Assembly: GCA_029210915.1 (NCBI GenBank) | Contig: JARGGJ010000016.1 | Coordinates: forward strand, 1 to 33,638 | Reading direction: 5' to 3' | Source: Patescibacteria group bacterium | Lineage (GTDB): Bacteria > Patescibacteriota > Patescibacteriia > 2-12-FULL-60-25 | DNA: 33,638 nucleotides | Part shown: positions 1-8,369 of the stretch, one piece after another | How the letters are laid out: the number at the start of each line of letters is the position of its first letter | Position numbering within the stretch: the first letter of the stretch is position 1 | Translations under genes and position numbers: made by a program | The notes under the pieces: generated by a model | The model's input: the letters and a program-made list of their open reading frames with translations, nothing else | Database searches by the model: none | What the model was told of the DNA's origin: nothing

Positions 1-2
1 AT

Positions 3-122
3 TTGACTGATTGGGCAAGAATATGCAGAACCGAGCCATTTATTAAAGGGTGGTGCATTGAGTATAGAATGTGGGAATCAGATATTTGTATTGACTTTTA
101 TCTTGATTCGTGCAAATGTTAA
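3..122 (+). CDS. possible C-terminal end of a truncated upstream gene
   Basis: Reading frame 3 is open from the left edge of the window to a TAA at 120-122, giving about 39 residues that end in ...DFYLDSCKC. The composition is protein-like, with several Trp, Cys and charged residues, but 39 codons without a stop is weak evidence in AT-rich DNA. No domain can be recognised. It would end 25 bases before the next gene on the same strand. It could equally be non-coding leader of that gene. Confidence 0.3.
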   Translation: MTDWARICRTEPFIKGWCIEYRMWESDICIDFYLDSCKC

Positions 123-147
123 GTTGTTCCTTGGAAAGGATTAAACC

Positions 148-705
148 ATGCAACAAACACCGCATATTTTGTGTATTTGTGGTAAACCCGCTTCCGGAAA
201 AAGCACCTTCCGAAAGATGTTGAAGGAACTTGGTTGGAATACGCTGGAAACGAGTGAGATAATTGCTGAAATGCTAGCTACCAAGAATGTCCGAGAATTA
301 ACCGGCTTGGAGCAAGCGCGATATCGCAAATCGGCCTTGGAGCTGGTCAGCGGGCCAAGACCGCAAGCATTATCGAACGAACTTTTATTGCGCATTTCCA
401 AGATGAACAGACCGATAGTAATATCGGGTATACGCAATGTCAGTACTTTGTTTGATCTTTCCGAGACCGGTGTAGATCTGATCATCCTTTTTATGGATAC
501 ATCCTATTTAACTTGTATCGATCGTTTTGTTGCACGCGGTGGAGAACGCGCCGGTTATCAAAACTTGATGAGCGATCCCATAGAAAGTGAGTGGCCAAAG
601 ATTTACGACAGGTCGAATGAGCGTGTTCCAAATAACGGATCAATCGATGAGCTTCGCAAAAGAGCTAACGCTTTACACAACAAATTCTTTCCCCTTTGCG
701 CGTGA
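148..705 (+). CDS. P-loop nucleotide/CoA kinase-like protein
   Basis: The protein has 185 residues. A Walker A P-loop, GKPASGKST, lies at residues 12-20 directly after a hydrophobic strand (HILCIC). A second strand, LIILFMD, near residue 112 could be the Walker B-like strand. The length and layout fit the adenylate/dephospho-CoA kinase-like group of small P-loop kinases, which transfer phosphate from ATP to a small metabolite. The substrate cannot be read from the sequence. The ATG at 148 is preceded by a GGAAAGGA ribosome site about 7 bases upstream. The stop codon lies in the loop of the terminator that follows, so the gene is probably the last of its transcript. A gene-specific name such as coaE is not justified because the CoA-binding signature was not seen. 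Confidence 0.7.
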   Translation: MQQTPHILCICGKPASGKSTFRKMLKELGWNTLETSEIIAEMLATKNVRELTGLEQARYRKSALELVSGPRPQALSNELLLRISKMNRPIVISGIRNVSTLFDLSETGVDLIILFMDTSYLTCIDRFVARGGERAGYQNLMSDPIESEWPKIYDRSNERVPNNGSIDELRKRANALHNKFFPLCA

Positions 706-719
706 GCAGAGGGTTTTTT
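692..719 (+). terminator. Rho-independent terminator overlapping the stop codon
   Basis: An 8-bp stem (692-699 with 706-713, one G-U pair) has a 6-base loop and is followed by six T. The TGA stop of the P-loop gene (703-705) lies in the loop. Confidence 0.85.
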
Positions 720-740
720 GTAAATCAAATGAAAGAATTA

Positions 741-833
741 AGCCCTTCGACGTAGCTCGGGATAAATAATTAAGGGATGAAAAAATTAAAGAATGAAGGT
801 AGGAGAATGAAACCTGTCGACGTAGCTCAAGAT
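741..833. repeat. two copies of a CTTCGAC..AGCTC..GAT repeat
   Basis: Copy one (741-763) and copy two (811-833) share GTCGACGTAGCTC or its near form followed by GAT. A third relative, CCTTCGACAAGCTCAGGAT, lies at 12876-12894. No gene is visible between 720 and 904. Confidence 0.55.
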
Positions 834-856
834 GAAAAAATGAAAAAAATTTGGTT

Positions 857-883
857 CTGTGATCAGTGGACAGTGACCAGTGG
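857..883. repeat. GATCAGTG/GACCAGTG short inverted repeat
   Basis: The stretch alternates GTGATCAGTG and GTGACCAGTG and can fold on itself. It lies just past the 3' end of the minus-strand lipid-kinase-like gene and has a T-run beyond it on that strand, so it may also act as a weak terminator. Confidence 0.4.
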
Positions 884-904
884 CTTGGGAGGATTATGGT
901 GGAT

Positions 905-1684
905 TTAGCTTAGTCTGCGCATTCTGCCGGTTATAATTTTTAGTTTTCCTGGGACTGCGGAGATGGGGAAACTAAATCCACTAACCGCAAAGCGGTCTGC
1001 TTGTGCTTCGATTGGTTGCTCGGAGATTATTTCCGCTTCACTTACTTGAATGCATGTACGATTATGTTTTTTGCGCCCCAAACGATTCCAAATTTTTGAA
1101 CTAAAATTATTTGGTTCATGAGGTATCATGGTAATTTCCAGACGGCCATCACGGGCATCGGCAACCGTGTAGCGACCGCGGGTTATACTGCCAAGATTTT
1201 TAACGCGGATTGTGCCACCACCAATTAATGAAAGCGTGTAAGAGTTGTTGACCCTGACTTTGGCGGTTGTGTTTTCAAAAACAGCTTGGGTTAAAAAATA
1301 TCTGTCGCCGAGTTTGCCCAAATCCAGAGATTCGATTAAACGCGCGCCGATAGCCTCACAGGCATCCAGGCCAACGGGGACGTTTAGTAAAGCGGCAACA
1401 TCGGAGGGCTCTGCGATTGGAATGTAACCAACCACTATCGGCAAGTCGGGTAAAAACCACATTACCTTATTTAAGGTATCATCATTACCTACAATTATAA
1501 TATTGGTGGCGCCTTGATTAACAAAACCCTCAACCAGCTCTTTGGCACTGCGAAAAAGCGCCAAGCGGCCAATTTTGCCATCTAAGCTCATGCTGGAAAG
1601 CCGCGTTTCGAGTGCGGCTACAATATCTTGATAACGACGATCAGTTAAAAAATCATCGTATATGTAGGCATATGCCGGATTCAT
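905..1684 (-). CDS. diacylglycerol kinase-family protein with altered GGDGT motif
   Basis: The protein has 259 residues. The fold pattern is that of the DAGK/LCB5 lipid kinases. An N-terminal segment (AYIYDDFL) is followed near residue 66 by IIIVGNDDTLNKV, at the place of the family nucleotide-binding motif GGDGTxxxV, and then by a beta-rich C-terminal half. These enzymes phosphorylate diacylglycerol or related lipids at the inner membrane face. The usual GGDGT reads GNDDT here and the N-terminal NPxSG motif is not evident, so the activity or substrate may differ. A GGAGGGG ribosome site lies 9 bases before the ATG. It is the last gene of the argS, histidine kinase, bactofilin operon, 32 bases after bactofilin. 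It is short compared with typical bacterial members (about 290-300). Confidence 0.65.
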   Translation of the reverse strand: MNPAYAYIYDDFLTDRRYQDIVAALETRLSSMSLDGKIGRLALFRSAKELVEGFVNQGATNIIIVGNDDTLNKVMWFLPDLPIVVGYIPIAEPSDVAALLNVPVGLDACEAIGARLIESLDLGKLGDRYFLTQAVFENTTAKVRVNNSYTLSLIGGGTIRVKNLGSITRGRYTVADARDGRLEITMIPHEPNNFSSKIWNRLGRKKHNRTCIQVSEAEIISEQPIEAQADRFAVSGFSFPISAVPGKLKIITGRMRRLS

Positions 1685-1716
1685 AAGGCAAGACCCCTCC
1701 GGCCAAATTACGTATC

Positions 1717-2253
1717 TTATGAACCTTTAACAGAAGCCGCCTCTGCTTTATTGGTGTTTTGCTCCGGTTTGGGCGAGGATTGTGGACTTGTGTTCATTGC
1801 TGGGGATTTTACGGGCTCTACCGAAGTTTTTTGAGTGCTGTCGGATCCGCATTTAATATTACCCTGCATCTTGGCGCCAGCTTCGACTACTATAGTGGCA
1901 CATGAGATTTCGCCATTAACTTTTGCTGTTGATTTTAGTTCGAGCTTGTTTGTTACACTGACATTCCCAATAATTTCGCCGGCGATTACCGCATTGGCAG
2001 CTTTGACTCCGGCTGTAACTTTGGCCTCAGAGCCTACGCTTAACATAGCGCTGGTTTCGATAGTACCCAATACTTCGCCCTCGATTTGTACATCGCCTTG
2101 GCTTTTAAATTCACCCTCTAAACGTACACCGTTGGCAATAATAGTTGCCGGTGAACCTTTAGCAGGTGATGGTTTGGCCATAGGTGGTTGCACCGTTGGC
2201 ATGGATTGGTTATCCAACCCATTTTCTGTTTGTTGAGATCCAAAAAGTGGCAT
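1717..2253 (-). CDS. bactofilin (polymer-forming cytoskeletal protein)
   Basis: The protein has 178 residues. A central bactofilin domain (about residues 35-138) shows the regular short beta-helix periodicity of the family (IIANGVRLEGEF, DVQIEGEVLGTI, VIAGEIIGNVSV, KLELKSTAKVNGEI). Pro/Ser/Lys-rich, apparently disordered tails flank it on both sides, as is usual. Bactofilins polymerise without nucleotide into filaments at the membrane and position cell-wall or shape factors. The gene starts 12 bases after the histidine kinase stop and is followed by the lipid-kinase-like gene, so it sits in one transcript with them. The ribosome site (AAGG) is weak. There is no membrane segment. Confidence 0.9.
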   Translation of the reverse strand: MPLFGSQQTENGLDNQSMPTVQPPMAKPSPAKGSPATIIANGVRLEGEFKSQGDVQIEGEVLGTIETSAMLSVGSEAKVTAGVKAANAVIAGEIIGNVSVTNKLELKSTAKVNGEISCATIVVEAGAKMQGNIKCGSDSTQKTSVEPVKSPAMNTSPQSSPKPEQNTNKAEAASVKGS

Positions 2254-2265
2254 AGTGGTAAAACC

Positions 2266-3000
2266 TTATCTGTTAGTATTCCCGCCGTCAACTTTTACGG
2301 CCGGCAAATGAACAATAAATGTAGACCCCTTATTTTTGCCTTTACTTTGTATATCTATTGTACCATTGGCCGACTTGATAAATTCGGCAACGATATACAA
2401 ACCAAGCCCCATCCCGCAACCTTTTGATCGGTTCTTTTTCATGCAATATTTGGGATGCTTAAAGAGCTCTTTTTTTATTTCTGTGGTTATTCCGCGACCG
2501 GTATCTTTGATTAAAATCGTAAGAATGCCCGCACGCCATGTTACATTTACTTCGATGAAACCCGAGTCTGTATATCTGATGGCGTTGTCTAGCAAATTAT
2601 AGATTACGTGTGTTAAAAGAGCTTGGTCTATAAATAATGTATCCGGTATATTTCTGAATGCGGATTTTAATTTTAATTTTTTTAGTTTTGCTTGAGGCTT
2701 CCATTCGGCGATAAGTTTTTTTATTAAGTCCTCGACTGCGTATGGTTCGTTTTGCGCCTCATAAAATCCACTTGATAATTGCATTAGGCGAAGATAGCCC
2801 TCGGTTTGGCTTAAGAGCCTATCTGCGGCATTTTGGATGAGCATCGCCGTTTCCTTGGCTTTGCGGGGCAATTTTCCATAGGAACCATCTGCAAGAAGTG
2901 ATGCTGCCGCGCGAATAGCGCCTATCGGGCTTCGTAGCTCGTGAGCTATCATGGAGCTCATTTCAGCGTTTTTTGGGCTGTTTTTGACTGTTTTTTTCAT
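2266..3000 (-). CDS. sensorless histidine kinase (HisKA + HATPase_c)
   Basis: The protein has 244 residues. The H-box AHELRSPIG places the phospho-accepting His at residue 20. The N-box is NLLDNAIRYTDSG (135-147), the G1 box KDTGRG (165-170) and the G2 box GCGMGLGLYIV (194-204). All catalytic boxes are present, so it should be an active kinase. There is no membrane span, PAS or other sensor domain before the H-box, and no response regulator is encoded nearby. The input must therefore come from a partner protein. The ATG lies 2 bases after the argS stop and the bactofilin start lies 12 bases downstream. The tight spacing implies co-transcription and suggests a link to the bactofilin or envelope, which is inference only. 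Confidence 0.88.
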   Translation of the reverse strand: MKKTVKNSPKNAEMSSMIAHELRSPIGAIRAAASLLADGSYGKLPRKAKETAMLIQNAADRLLSQTEGYLRLMQLSSGFYEAQNEPYAVEDLIKKLIAEWKPQAKLKKLKLKSAFRNIPDTLFIDQALLTHVIYNLLDNAIRYTDSGFIEVNVTWRAGILTILIKDTGRGITTEIKKELFKHPKYCMKKNRSKGCGMGLGLYIVAEFIKSANGTIDIQSKGKNKGSTFIVHLPAVKVDGGNTNR

Positions 3001-3002
3001 AG

Positions 3003-4874
3003 TTACATTGCATCCGGAATTGGGATAGCTAAACCGTGCAATCCGTTTTGAAGTGCGATTTTGGCGGCAGCCGCTAACCGTAACCTGGCATCACGGAGCT
3101 CGGGAGCGGCGTCTAAGACAGGGATATCGCGATAGAAGGCGTTGATTGCGGAGGCGGTATCCAAACACCAGTGAGCTAGGATAGACGGCTTGTACTCCAA
3201 AGCAGCACGAGAGTAAGCCTCGGGAAGACGGGCGATTACCAGAGCAAGATTCTTCTCGGCAGGTTCTTTGCAGAAACTGGCATCACCTTTCAGTGAATTG
3301 ATATCCTCTACTTTGGCTTTTTCCAAAATTGAGTTTAGCCTGGTAATTGAATATTGCACGTAAGGCCCCGTATCTCCCTCGAATGCGAGTGCTTTGTCCA
3401 TCTCAAAAGTAATTGCTTTTTCGGGATCTTGTTTGAGCATGGTAAAAATGATTCCTCCCATGGCTATGCACCAACTTGTGTGATCGACTTTGCCCTGATT
3501 CCAATCTTTGTGACGTAAAGTAACTTGGGCCTCGGCGAGTTCGATGGCGCGTGCGATAAAATCTTGGAGCGTGATGACAGTACCTTTGCGTGAAGACATG
3601 GCACCCTCGGGTAGAGTGACGAATTCGTAGCCAAGATGTTTAAGAGGAATGTTGTAGCCCATGATTTTGAGGACGGCAAAAAGCTGTTTAAAATAATGAG
3701 CTTGGCGAGTATCCACAACAAGCAGACTTTCATCCATCTTGGGATATTCTTCGAGCTTTTTCTCGGCGAGTGGAATATCTTTTGTAGCATATAGCATGTT
3801 GCCGTCGGATTTTCTGAGCATGAATACACCAAGCTTTTGTTTTTGAATATCAGGATCGGGATATGCATCCAAATCGACAATAATGGCTCCGTCGGATTCT
3901 ATGGCGATGCCGTCGGAAATTAGTTTTTCGACAACTTTTTTACTCACATCCGTGAACTCACTTTCCAAATACTGTCGTTTAAGCACGACTCCAAAATCTT
4001 GCAAGTAATGATAAAGCTCTTGCAAACTCCATCTGCGTGTTTCTTGCCATAAAAACTTCCAAGCGTTGTTGTTCTTTTCAAGATTGGCTTGAATCAGCGA
4101 AACTTCTTTTTTAAAATCTTCATTTTCATCTAAAAGCTTGGTGGATTCGGCGTAAATGTTTCCCAAGTATTTACCGGTGCGATCTTTGGCAGGTACGTTG
4201 TCGATAATTGCCTTGGCCCAATCCATGGTCATATTCGTGATAACGTATGACGACCAGATATCGGCGGGCATTGGTACAAAAGGTTTTTCTTTTTCACCTT
4301 TTTTGAGCTTTGGTGGTATTTGCGCAATTTCGGCAGAGCCTTGGCGGACCAGCAACCAAATGCATTTGGAAACGTTTACACCCATGTCGTTGATGTAAGA
4401 AACCGGGATGGTTTTGTAGCCGGAAAAATCCAACAGACGATAAACGGATAAGCCGTAGAGGATGTTTCTTAGGTGGCCAACATGGAATTCTTTATGCGAG
4501 TTTAAGTTGGCATATTCGAGCATCACCTCTTTACCCAAGCCTAACCGGCTGGAACCATATTTTTCCTTATTTTCCAAAACCTCGTGCAAAACACGGTGAA
4601 CCAAAAGCGGGCCGTTTAATTTGAAGTTGACGTACGGACCTTCGGCAGAGGCTGATTCCACACCGTGATCACCGGATTTTATTTTTGATGCAATAACTTT
4701 CGCGAGTTCCGCGGGATTTGCTTTGCGCTCTTTTGCCAAGCGAAAACAGCCATAAGCAAAATCCCCCATTTCTTTGTTGGGAGGAAATACTATTTCAGCG
4801 GGTTCGATGGCGACTTCCGTTATTTCGCTTACGAGCCTGGCTATGTTGGAGCGGAGAGCGTCTAGGGTGTACAT
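3003..4874 (-). CDS. argS: arginyl-tRNA synthetase
   Basis: This class I aminoacyl-tRNA synthetase charges tRNA-Arg. The 623-residue protein has the arginine-specific N-terminal domain, then the HIGH-type motif HVGHLRN (131-137), the KMSKS-type motif MSSRKGT (426-432) and a C-terminal helical DALR anticodon-binding domain. It is somewhat longer than the usual 560-580 residues, with a charged insertion around KKGEKEKP (191-198). No ribosome site is seen before the ATG, and the leader is made of a GAACCTTGATT-type repeat. It is the first gene of an operon with a histidine kinase, bactofilin and lipid-kinase-like gene. Confidence 0.97.
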   Translation of the reverse strand: MYTLDALRSNIARLVSEITEVAIEPAEIVFPPNKEMGDFAYGCFRLAKERKANPAELAKVIASKIKSGDHGVESASAEGPYVNFKLNGPLLVHRVLHEVLENKEKYGSSRLGLGKEVMLEYANLNSHKEFHVGHLRNILYGLSVYRLLDFSGYKTIPVSYINDMGVNVSKCIWLLVRQGSAEIAQIPPKLKKGEKEKPFVPMPADIWSSYVITNMTMDWAKAIIDNVPAKDRTGKYLGNIYAESTKLLDENEDFKKEVSLIQANLEKNNNAWKFLWQETRRWSLQELYHYLQDFGVVLKRQYLESEFTDVSKKVVEKLISDGIAIESDGAIIVDLDAYPDPDIQKQKLGVFMLRKSDGNMLYATKDIPLAEKKLEEYPKMDESLLVVDTRQAHYFKQLFAVLKIMGYNIPLKHLGYEFVTLPEGAMSSRKGTVITLQDFIARAIELAEAQVTLRHKDWNQGKVDHTSWCIAMGGIIFTMLKQDPEKAITFEMDKALAFEGDTGPYVQYSITRLNSILEKAKVEDINSLKGDASFCKEPAEKNLALVIARLPEAYSRAALEYKPSILAHWCLDTASAINAFYRDIPVLDAAPELRDARLRLAAAAKIALQNGLHGLAIPIPDAM

Positions 4875-4882
4875 ATTTCGTC

Positions 4883-4999
4883 TGAACCTTGATTAAACTT
4901 GATTTGCTCTCAAATTTCCTTGATTACAATAGGATAAAATTTCATCATATTGAAAATCCGGTGTGGAATCAGAATTAATCACGTTTAATCATGGTTCAA
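4883..4999. repeat. GAACCTTGATT imperfect inverted-repeat element, copy 1
   Basis: The left arm GAACCTTGATTAAACTTGAT is mirrored by the right arm (AATCACGTTTAATCATGGTTC) around an AT-rich centre. It fills the gap between tyrS and argS. Related elements lie at 11963-12114, 15999-16196 and 24550-24685. Confidence 0.7.
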
Positions 5000-5009
5000 A
5001 GATTTGACG

Positions 5010-6410
5010 TTATTTTTTGATTAATTTTACAAAACTTCTTTTACCTTTTTGTAGGACGGTGCCTTTGGCGGTGATGATTATTTCCGATGTTTCGTCTTTG
5101 ATAACTTCACCATCGATACGAACCGCACCTTGGCTAAGTTGACGGCGGGCATCGGTTTTTGATGTGGCGAGGCCGGATTCTACAAGAAGATCGATTATGT
5201 TCTTTTTTGAAGATTTGACCTTTAGCTCGGGCATTTCATCCGGAGCGGAATGATTTTTGAAGAGATTGTTAAAATGTTCTTCGGCTTTTACCGCGGATTC
5301 TTCGTTGTGCCAAGCGGTAACGATGGCGCGGGCGAGCAAACGTTTAAACTCCATCGGGTTCTCCCCTGTTTCCATTTTATTTACCATGTCTTTAATTTCC
5401 TCTATGCCAACATCGGTGCACAGTTCGAAGCCCGGTTCTATCATGCCGTCTGTCCAGCTCATTACTTTGCCAAACATATCCTCGGGGGTATCGGCGAGAG
5501 TAATCATGTTGCCCTCGCTTTTACCCATCTTTTTGCCGGTTGGATCGGTGAGAAGTTTACATGTGAGAACGAATTTTTCTTTACCTTTTAGACTCTTTAA
5601 GAGATCACGGCCGGCAAGCATGTTAAAAGTTTGATCATTACCGCCGATTTCGATATCAACATCCATAGCAACAGAATCGTAGGCCTGCATAAGCGGGTAC
5701 ATGAACTCGTGAATGTAGACAGGGCGAGGTGAATGCAATTCATCCCCTCCTTCGGTGGTGTATTCGGCTTCGCAGTTTTTACAGTGCCAGTTTAATGTAC
5801 CGATTGTTGAGATAACCATAGGGCCGGTAGAGCCATCGGGGGCAATACTAACTGTTTCCGGTGATACGTAATTTTCATTACCGCACTCGGGGCAAGTGGA
5901 TCGCCAACTCATACGGCGGCGAAACATATCGCGCTCGAGCATTTGTTGAACAGTAAAGTTTGACGAGAGTTCCAAAACATCGGCAAAAGTCATAACCCCC
6001 AACCATTCGCTGTTGTATTTGATCTCAACGGGATTATTGGTCTCCGACCCATCCATATCTAAAATTTTATCGGCTTGTTCACGATAATTTTTACAGTTTT
6101 CGAGTACTTCATCCCGAGTGAGCTTTTTACGCGCAGCACCCTTATCGGTTGGGTCGCCGATCATGGCGGTGAAATCGCCGATAAGCAAAATGATGCGGTG
6201 GCCCATGTTTTGCAACTCACGAAGTTTGCGCATGGCAATAGCATGCCCCAAATGCAGAGTTGGGCCGGTTGGGTCTATGCCCAAATAAGCAGTGAGGCGT
6301 TTGCCGGATCCAAGAGCTTTTGCAAAGGCTTTATCGTTTGGATAAGCATTTTCAACTGCACGCTCGAGAAAATTGGCTACAACCTCCTTGTCGGTATTGA
6401 TGTTAGACAT
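5010..6410 (-). CDS. tyrS: tyrosyl-tRNA synthetase with zinc-ribbon-like insertion
   Basis: This class I synthetase charges tRNA-Tyr. The HIGH motif is HLGH (53-56) and the KMSKS motif KMGKS (294-298). A C-terminal S4 RNA-binding domain starts near residue 405 (DLLVESGLATSKTDARRQL). The 466-residue length exceeds the usual 400-430. The excess lies between DMFRRR (161-166) and YIHEFMYPL (232-240), where the family normally has about ten residues. Here about 60 residues carry CPEC (173-176) and CKNC (210-213), a likely zinc ribbon. The start is supported by a promoter whose -10 (TATTAT) ends six bases before the ATG. No Shine-Dalgarno is present, so a leaderless mRNA is likely. Confidence 0.96.
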   Translation of the reverse strand: MSNINTDKEVVANFLERAVENAYPNDKAFAKALGSGKRLTAYLGIDPTGPTLHLGHAIAMRKLRELQNMGHRIILLIGDFTAMIGDPTDKGAARKKLTRDEVLENCKNYREQADKILDMDGSETNNPVEIKYNSEWLGVMTFADVLELSSNFTVQQMLERDMFRRRMSWRSTCPECGNENYVSPETVSIAPDGSTGPMVISTIGTLNWHCKNCEAEYTTEGGDELHSPRPVYIHEFMYPLMQAYDSVAMDVDIEIGGNDQTFNMLAGRDLLKSLKGKEKFVLTCKLLTDPTGKKMGKSEGNMITLADTPEDMFGKVMSWTDGMIEPGFELCTDVGIEEIKDMVNKMETGENPMEFKRLLARAIVTAWHNEESAVKAEEHFNNLFKNHSAPDEMPELKVKSSKKNIIDLLVESGLATSKTDARRQLSQGAVRIDGEVIKDETSEIIITAKGTVLQKGKRSFVKLIKK

Positions 6411-6416
6411 GCAGGA

Positions 6417-6445
6417 ATAATAGCGAAGTTGACTTAATTTAGCAA
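6417..6445 (-). promoter_or_regulatory. tyrS promoter, leaderless type
   Basis: Read on the minus strand, the order is TTGCTA, 17 bases, TATTAT, 6 bases, ATG. With the usual distance from -10 to transcription start, the mRNA would begin at or next to the A of the start codon. Confidence 0.6.
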
Positions 6446-6464
6446 CAATCGTATTCTTTTTATA

Positions 6465-6611
6465 ATGTTTTGGATTATAATGATACTCTGTTTAGTAATG
6501 GGTTTATGGCAAACATTCTCCAATGGCACCGCATCAAGAATTATCGGTGGTGTATTTTTATGGGTTGTATTTTTCATGATACTATATAAAATTATCACAT
6601 ATATAATCTAA
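6465..6611 (+). CDS. small hydrophobic (membrane) protein
   Basis: The 48-codon frame begins MFWIIMILCLVMGLW and ends ...VVFFMILYKIITYII, giving two hydrophobic stretches joined by a short polar turn (SNGTASR). It would be a two-pass small membrane protein. The stop lies two bases before the next ATG (6614), suggesting translational coupling. No ribosome site is visible, and TATAAT overlaps the first ATG, so the second ATG at 6480 is an alternative start. The stretch ILCLVMGL and its DNA (ATACTCTGTTTAGTA) recur in the small gene at 20537-20650. The function is unknown. Confidence 0.45.
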   Translation: MFWIIMILCLVMGLWQTFSNGTASRIIGGVFLWVVFFMILYKIITYII

Positions 6612-6613
6612 AT

Positions 6614-6973
6614 ATGTTAAATAAATTTGTCGCAAAAAGAAGAGTAAAACAGATGTTAAAAGCTTTTAATGAGAAAAAGCAAACTAGCAATCTTCCAGAT
6701 GAGGAAATATGCAAATTTTTATTGATTAATTGGTTTGTAAATACTAATGCGATAAAAACAAGAAATTTTCAGAGAGTAAAAGAATATGTCGACGAACTAT
6801 ATAAAGATAATAAACCTACATTAAATAATGTATGTAGTATGGGTATTTCTATGGAACTGCCTTATTATAATATGTTTCATAATTACTCATCGGATAAAGG
6901 AATTGATACAAAGAAAGCCTTTGTGCGCACGACAGAATTAAATGAAATAATCGAGAGTCTTATAAAAAGATAA
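6614..6973 (+). CDS. hypothetical protein, AT-rich
   Basis: The protein has 119 residues with a basic N-terminus (KFVAKRRVKQMLKAFNEKK). It is otherwise helical in appearance, without membrane segments or recognised motifs. The DNA is more AT-rich than its neighbours, which together with the preceding small membrane gene may mark an acquired pair. The start follows the upstream stop by two bases and lacks a ribosome site, consistent with coupling. No function can be assigned. Confidence 0.6.
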   Translation: MLNKFVAKRRVKQMLKAFNEKKQTSNLPDEEICKFLLINWFVNTNAIKTRNFQRVKEYVDELYKDNKPTLNNVCSMGISMELPYYNMFHNYSSDKGIDTKKAFVRTTELNEIIESLIKR

Positions 6974-7046
6974 ACCATTCTATATTTTTAAGACTTACTT
7001 CTTTACAATTGGTTAAAAATGTGGTTTGCTTTGCGCGGAGGTAGTA

Positions 7047-8147
7047 ATGAGTTATACGCACCTTAAAATTTGTGAGGAAATTACGGAGGATGATTTTCGT
7101 TCGGCAATTGTTTCCAAAGAACAAACCGAAGCTTTTCTGAGACATATCGAAGCTATTTCCAAACCGGGAACCAGTGTTGGAAAAATCTTGTTCTTTTTTG
7201 CTCGCCTGGCTCTGCGCAACAAAGAACTCGCGGGATCTACGAATTATGTTTATGAGGCTTTGGCACTTCAGGTTGCACCAAGCAGACACAATCCAACTTT
7301 ATTCGAAATTCGTTATATGAACGATATCGGTGGTACTTTTGAACAAATTTTTAAGGTAGTTGTTTGGTGTATTTTTGATGAGCTCTTGGAAGCGGTACGA
7401 GATAGCAAAAACATCTCCCCGTTTACATGCGAAGATGGCAGAGAGAATTTCTTGCTCTTAAAAGCAACAGCTGATCAAATAAAGACATCCATTCCACCCA
7501 AAGCCTACACCGATGCAGATGCTCGTTACCAAGAACTGCTGGATGCCGGAATGATACAGCCAGTTACAATGTTATCGCCAAGCCGCGTAATACCCACGAT
7601 ACCGGCTCCGGAAGATGATGACCCGGCCGAGTTATTAGCCGGGGCGGTTGTAAGAGCTGATGAAAAGCCTCTTAGCGATAGGCTGATGGAGGCAAGGCGG
7701 ATGGGAAAGCCACTAACATCAATTACTTGCAATGTGGCGCCGATACCGCATGAAAAGATTGAAGCTCCAGACGAACTATCGCATGCGACCGTTGGCGGGA
7801 TACTCCCGCCACCTCGTAAAAAGTATGATTCGCTGGCAGACGAGGCTATGGCTTTGGCGCAGCAACCTCCAAGTATTCCATCCGAGCCGATATGTTCCGA
7901 AGATTCGGTGCGGATTAGACAAAGTGAAGCCATTGCAAGATTGTCGTTGATAAAAGCACCGGCCGATCGCGCTAACCGGCCGGTATCAAAACACAAACCG
8001 AATCAATCGCCTCATCTGCAGAATCGACCGGAGACCGTGAGGCCTGCGGGGATTGAGGAAACTGAGGATGAGGATGTGGACGTTGATGAAGGTTGGGGCG
8101 ATGTAATACTTCCCATAGTTCATGGAAAGCGAGAAAAAAATGAGTAG
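7047..8147 (+). CDS. hypothetical protein, two-part, paralogue of 8450-9076
   Basis: The protein has 366 residues. The start is set by GGAGG five bases before the ATG at 7047; an upstream in-frame start lacks this. Residues 1 to about 160 look folded. Residues 160-366 are rich in Pro, Ala, Asp and Glu and probably disordered, with an acidic tail (ETEDEDVDVDEGW). The N-terminal part matches the protein at 8450-9076. ILFFFARLALR (47-57) equals ILSFFSRMVMR at the same residue numbers, and SIPPKAYTDADA (148-159) equals TLPPSAFTYADA. No known domain was recognised. It overlaps the next gene by eight bases. Confidence 0.75.
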   Translation: MSYTHLKICEEITEDDFRSAIVSKEQTEAFLRHIEAISKPGTSVGKILFFFARLALRNKELAGSTNYVYEALALQVAPSRHNPTLFEIRYMNDIGGTFEQIFKVVVWCIFDELLEAVRDSKNISPFTCEDGRENFLLLKATADQIKTSIPPKAYTDADARYQELLDAGMIQPVTMLSPSRVIPTIPAPEDDDPAELLAGAVVRADEKPLSDRLMEARRMGKPLTSITCNVAPIPHEKIEAPDELSHATVGGILPPPRKKYDSLADEAMALAQQPPSIPSEPICSEDSVRIRQSEAIARLSLIKAPADRANRPVSKHKPNQSPHLQNRPETVRPAGIEETEDEDVDVDEGWGDVILPIVHGKREKNE

Positions 8148-8340
8148 AGGATATTATCACGAATTCTATGTGACTTGGCGAAAGAGACTAAGTGTTTCCG
8201 ATCATAGTTATACTTGTGAATGCAAATTATGCCGAAAAGCTGCCGGGATTGCCGAGTTACTCGTGCTGACTACGGAGCCGCAAGAAACCAGAGCGGCTTT
8301 CACGGACCACCATGGATCATTTGATCATGACGACTACTAA
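8140..8340 (+). CDS. small CxCxxC protein
   Basis: The protein has 66 residues from the ATG at 8140, which overlaps the end of the preceding gene; an in-frame ATG at 8122 is the alternative. The motif YTCECKLC gives three closely spaced cysteines, and the C-terminus is His/Asp-rich (DHHGSFDHDDY), so metal binding is plausible. There is no membrane segment. A purine-rich GGAAAGCGAG precedes the chosen ATG. Translational coupling to the 366-residue protein suggests a shared role. The function is unknown. Confidence 0.6.
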   Translation: MSRGYYHEFYVTWRKRLSVSDHSYTCECKLCRKAAGIAELLVLTTEPQETRAAFTDHHGSFDHDDY

Positions 8341-8343
8341 AAA

Positions 8344-8369
8344 CCGCTGATTGTTTCAGCGGATTTTTT
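8344..8369 (+). terminator. Rho-independent terminator
   Basis: The stem is CCGCTGA/TCAGCGG with a 5-base loop, then A and six T. It closes the plus-strand unit that begins near 6465 or 7047. A TATAAT at 8388-8393 then opens the next unit. Confidence 0.9.

Noticed and set aside
4875-5009. T-box riboswitch before argS
   Set aside because: No T-box core motif; the gap is an inverted repeat also found away from synthetase genes.
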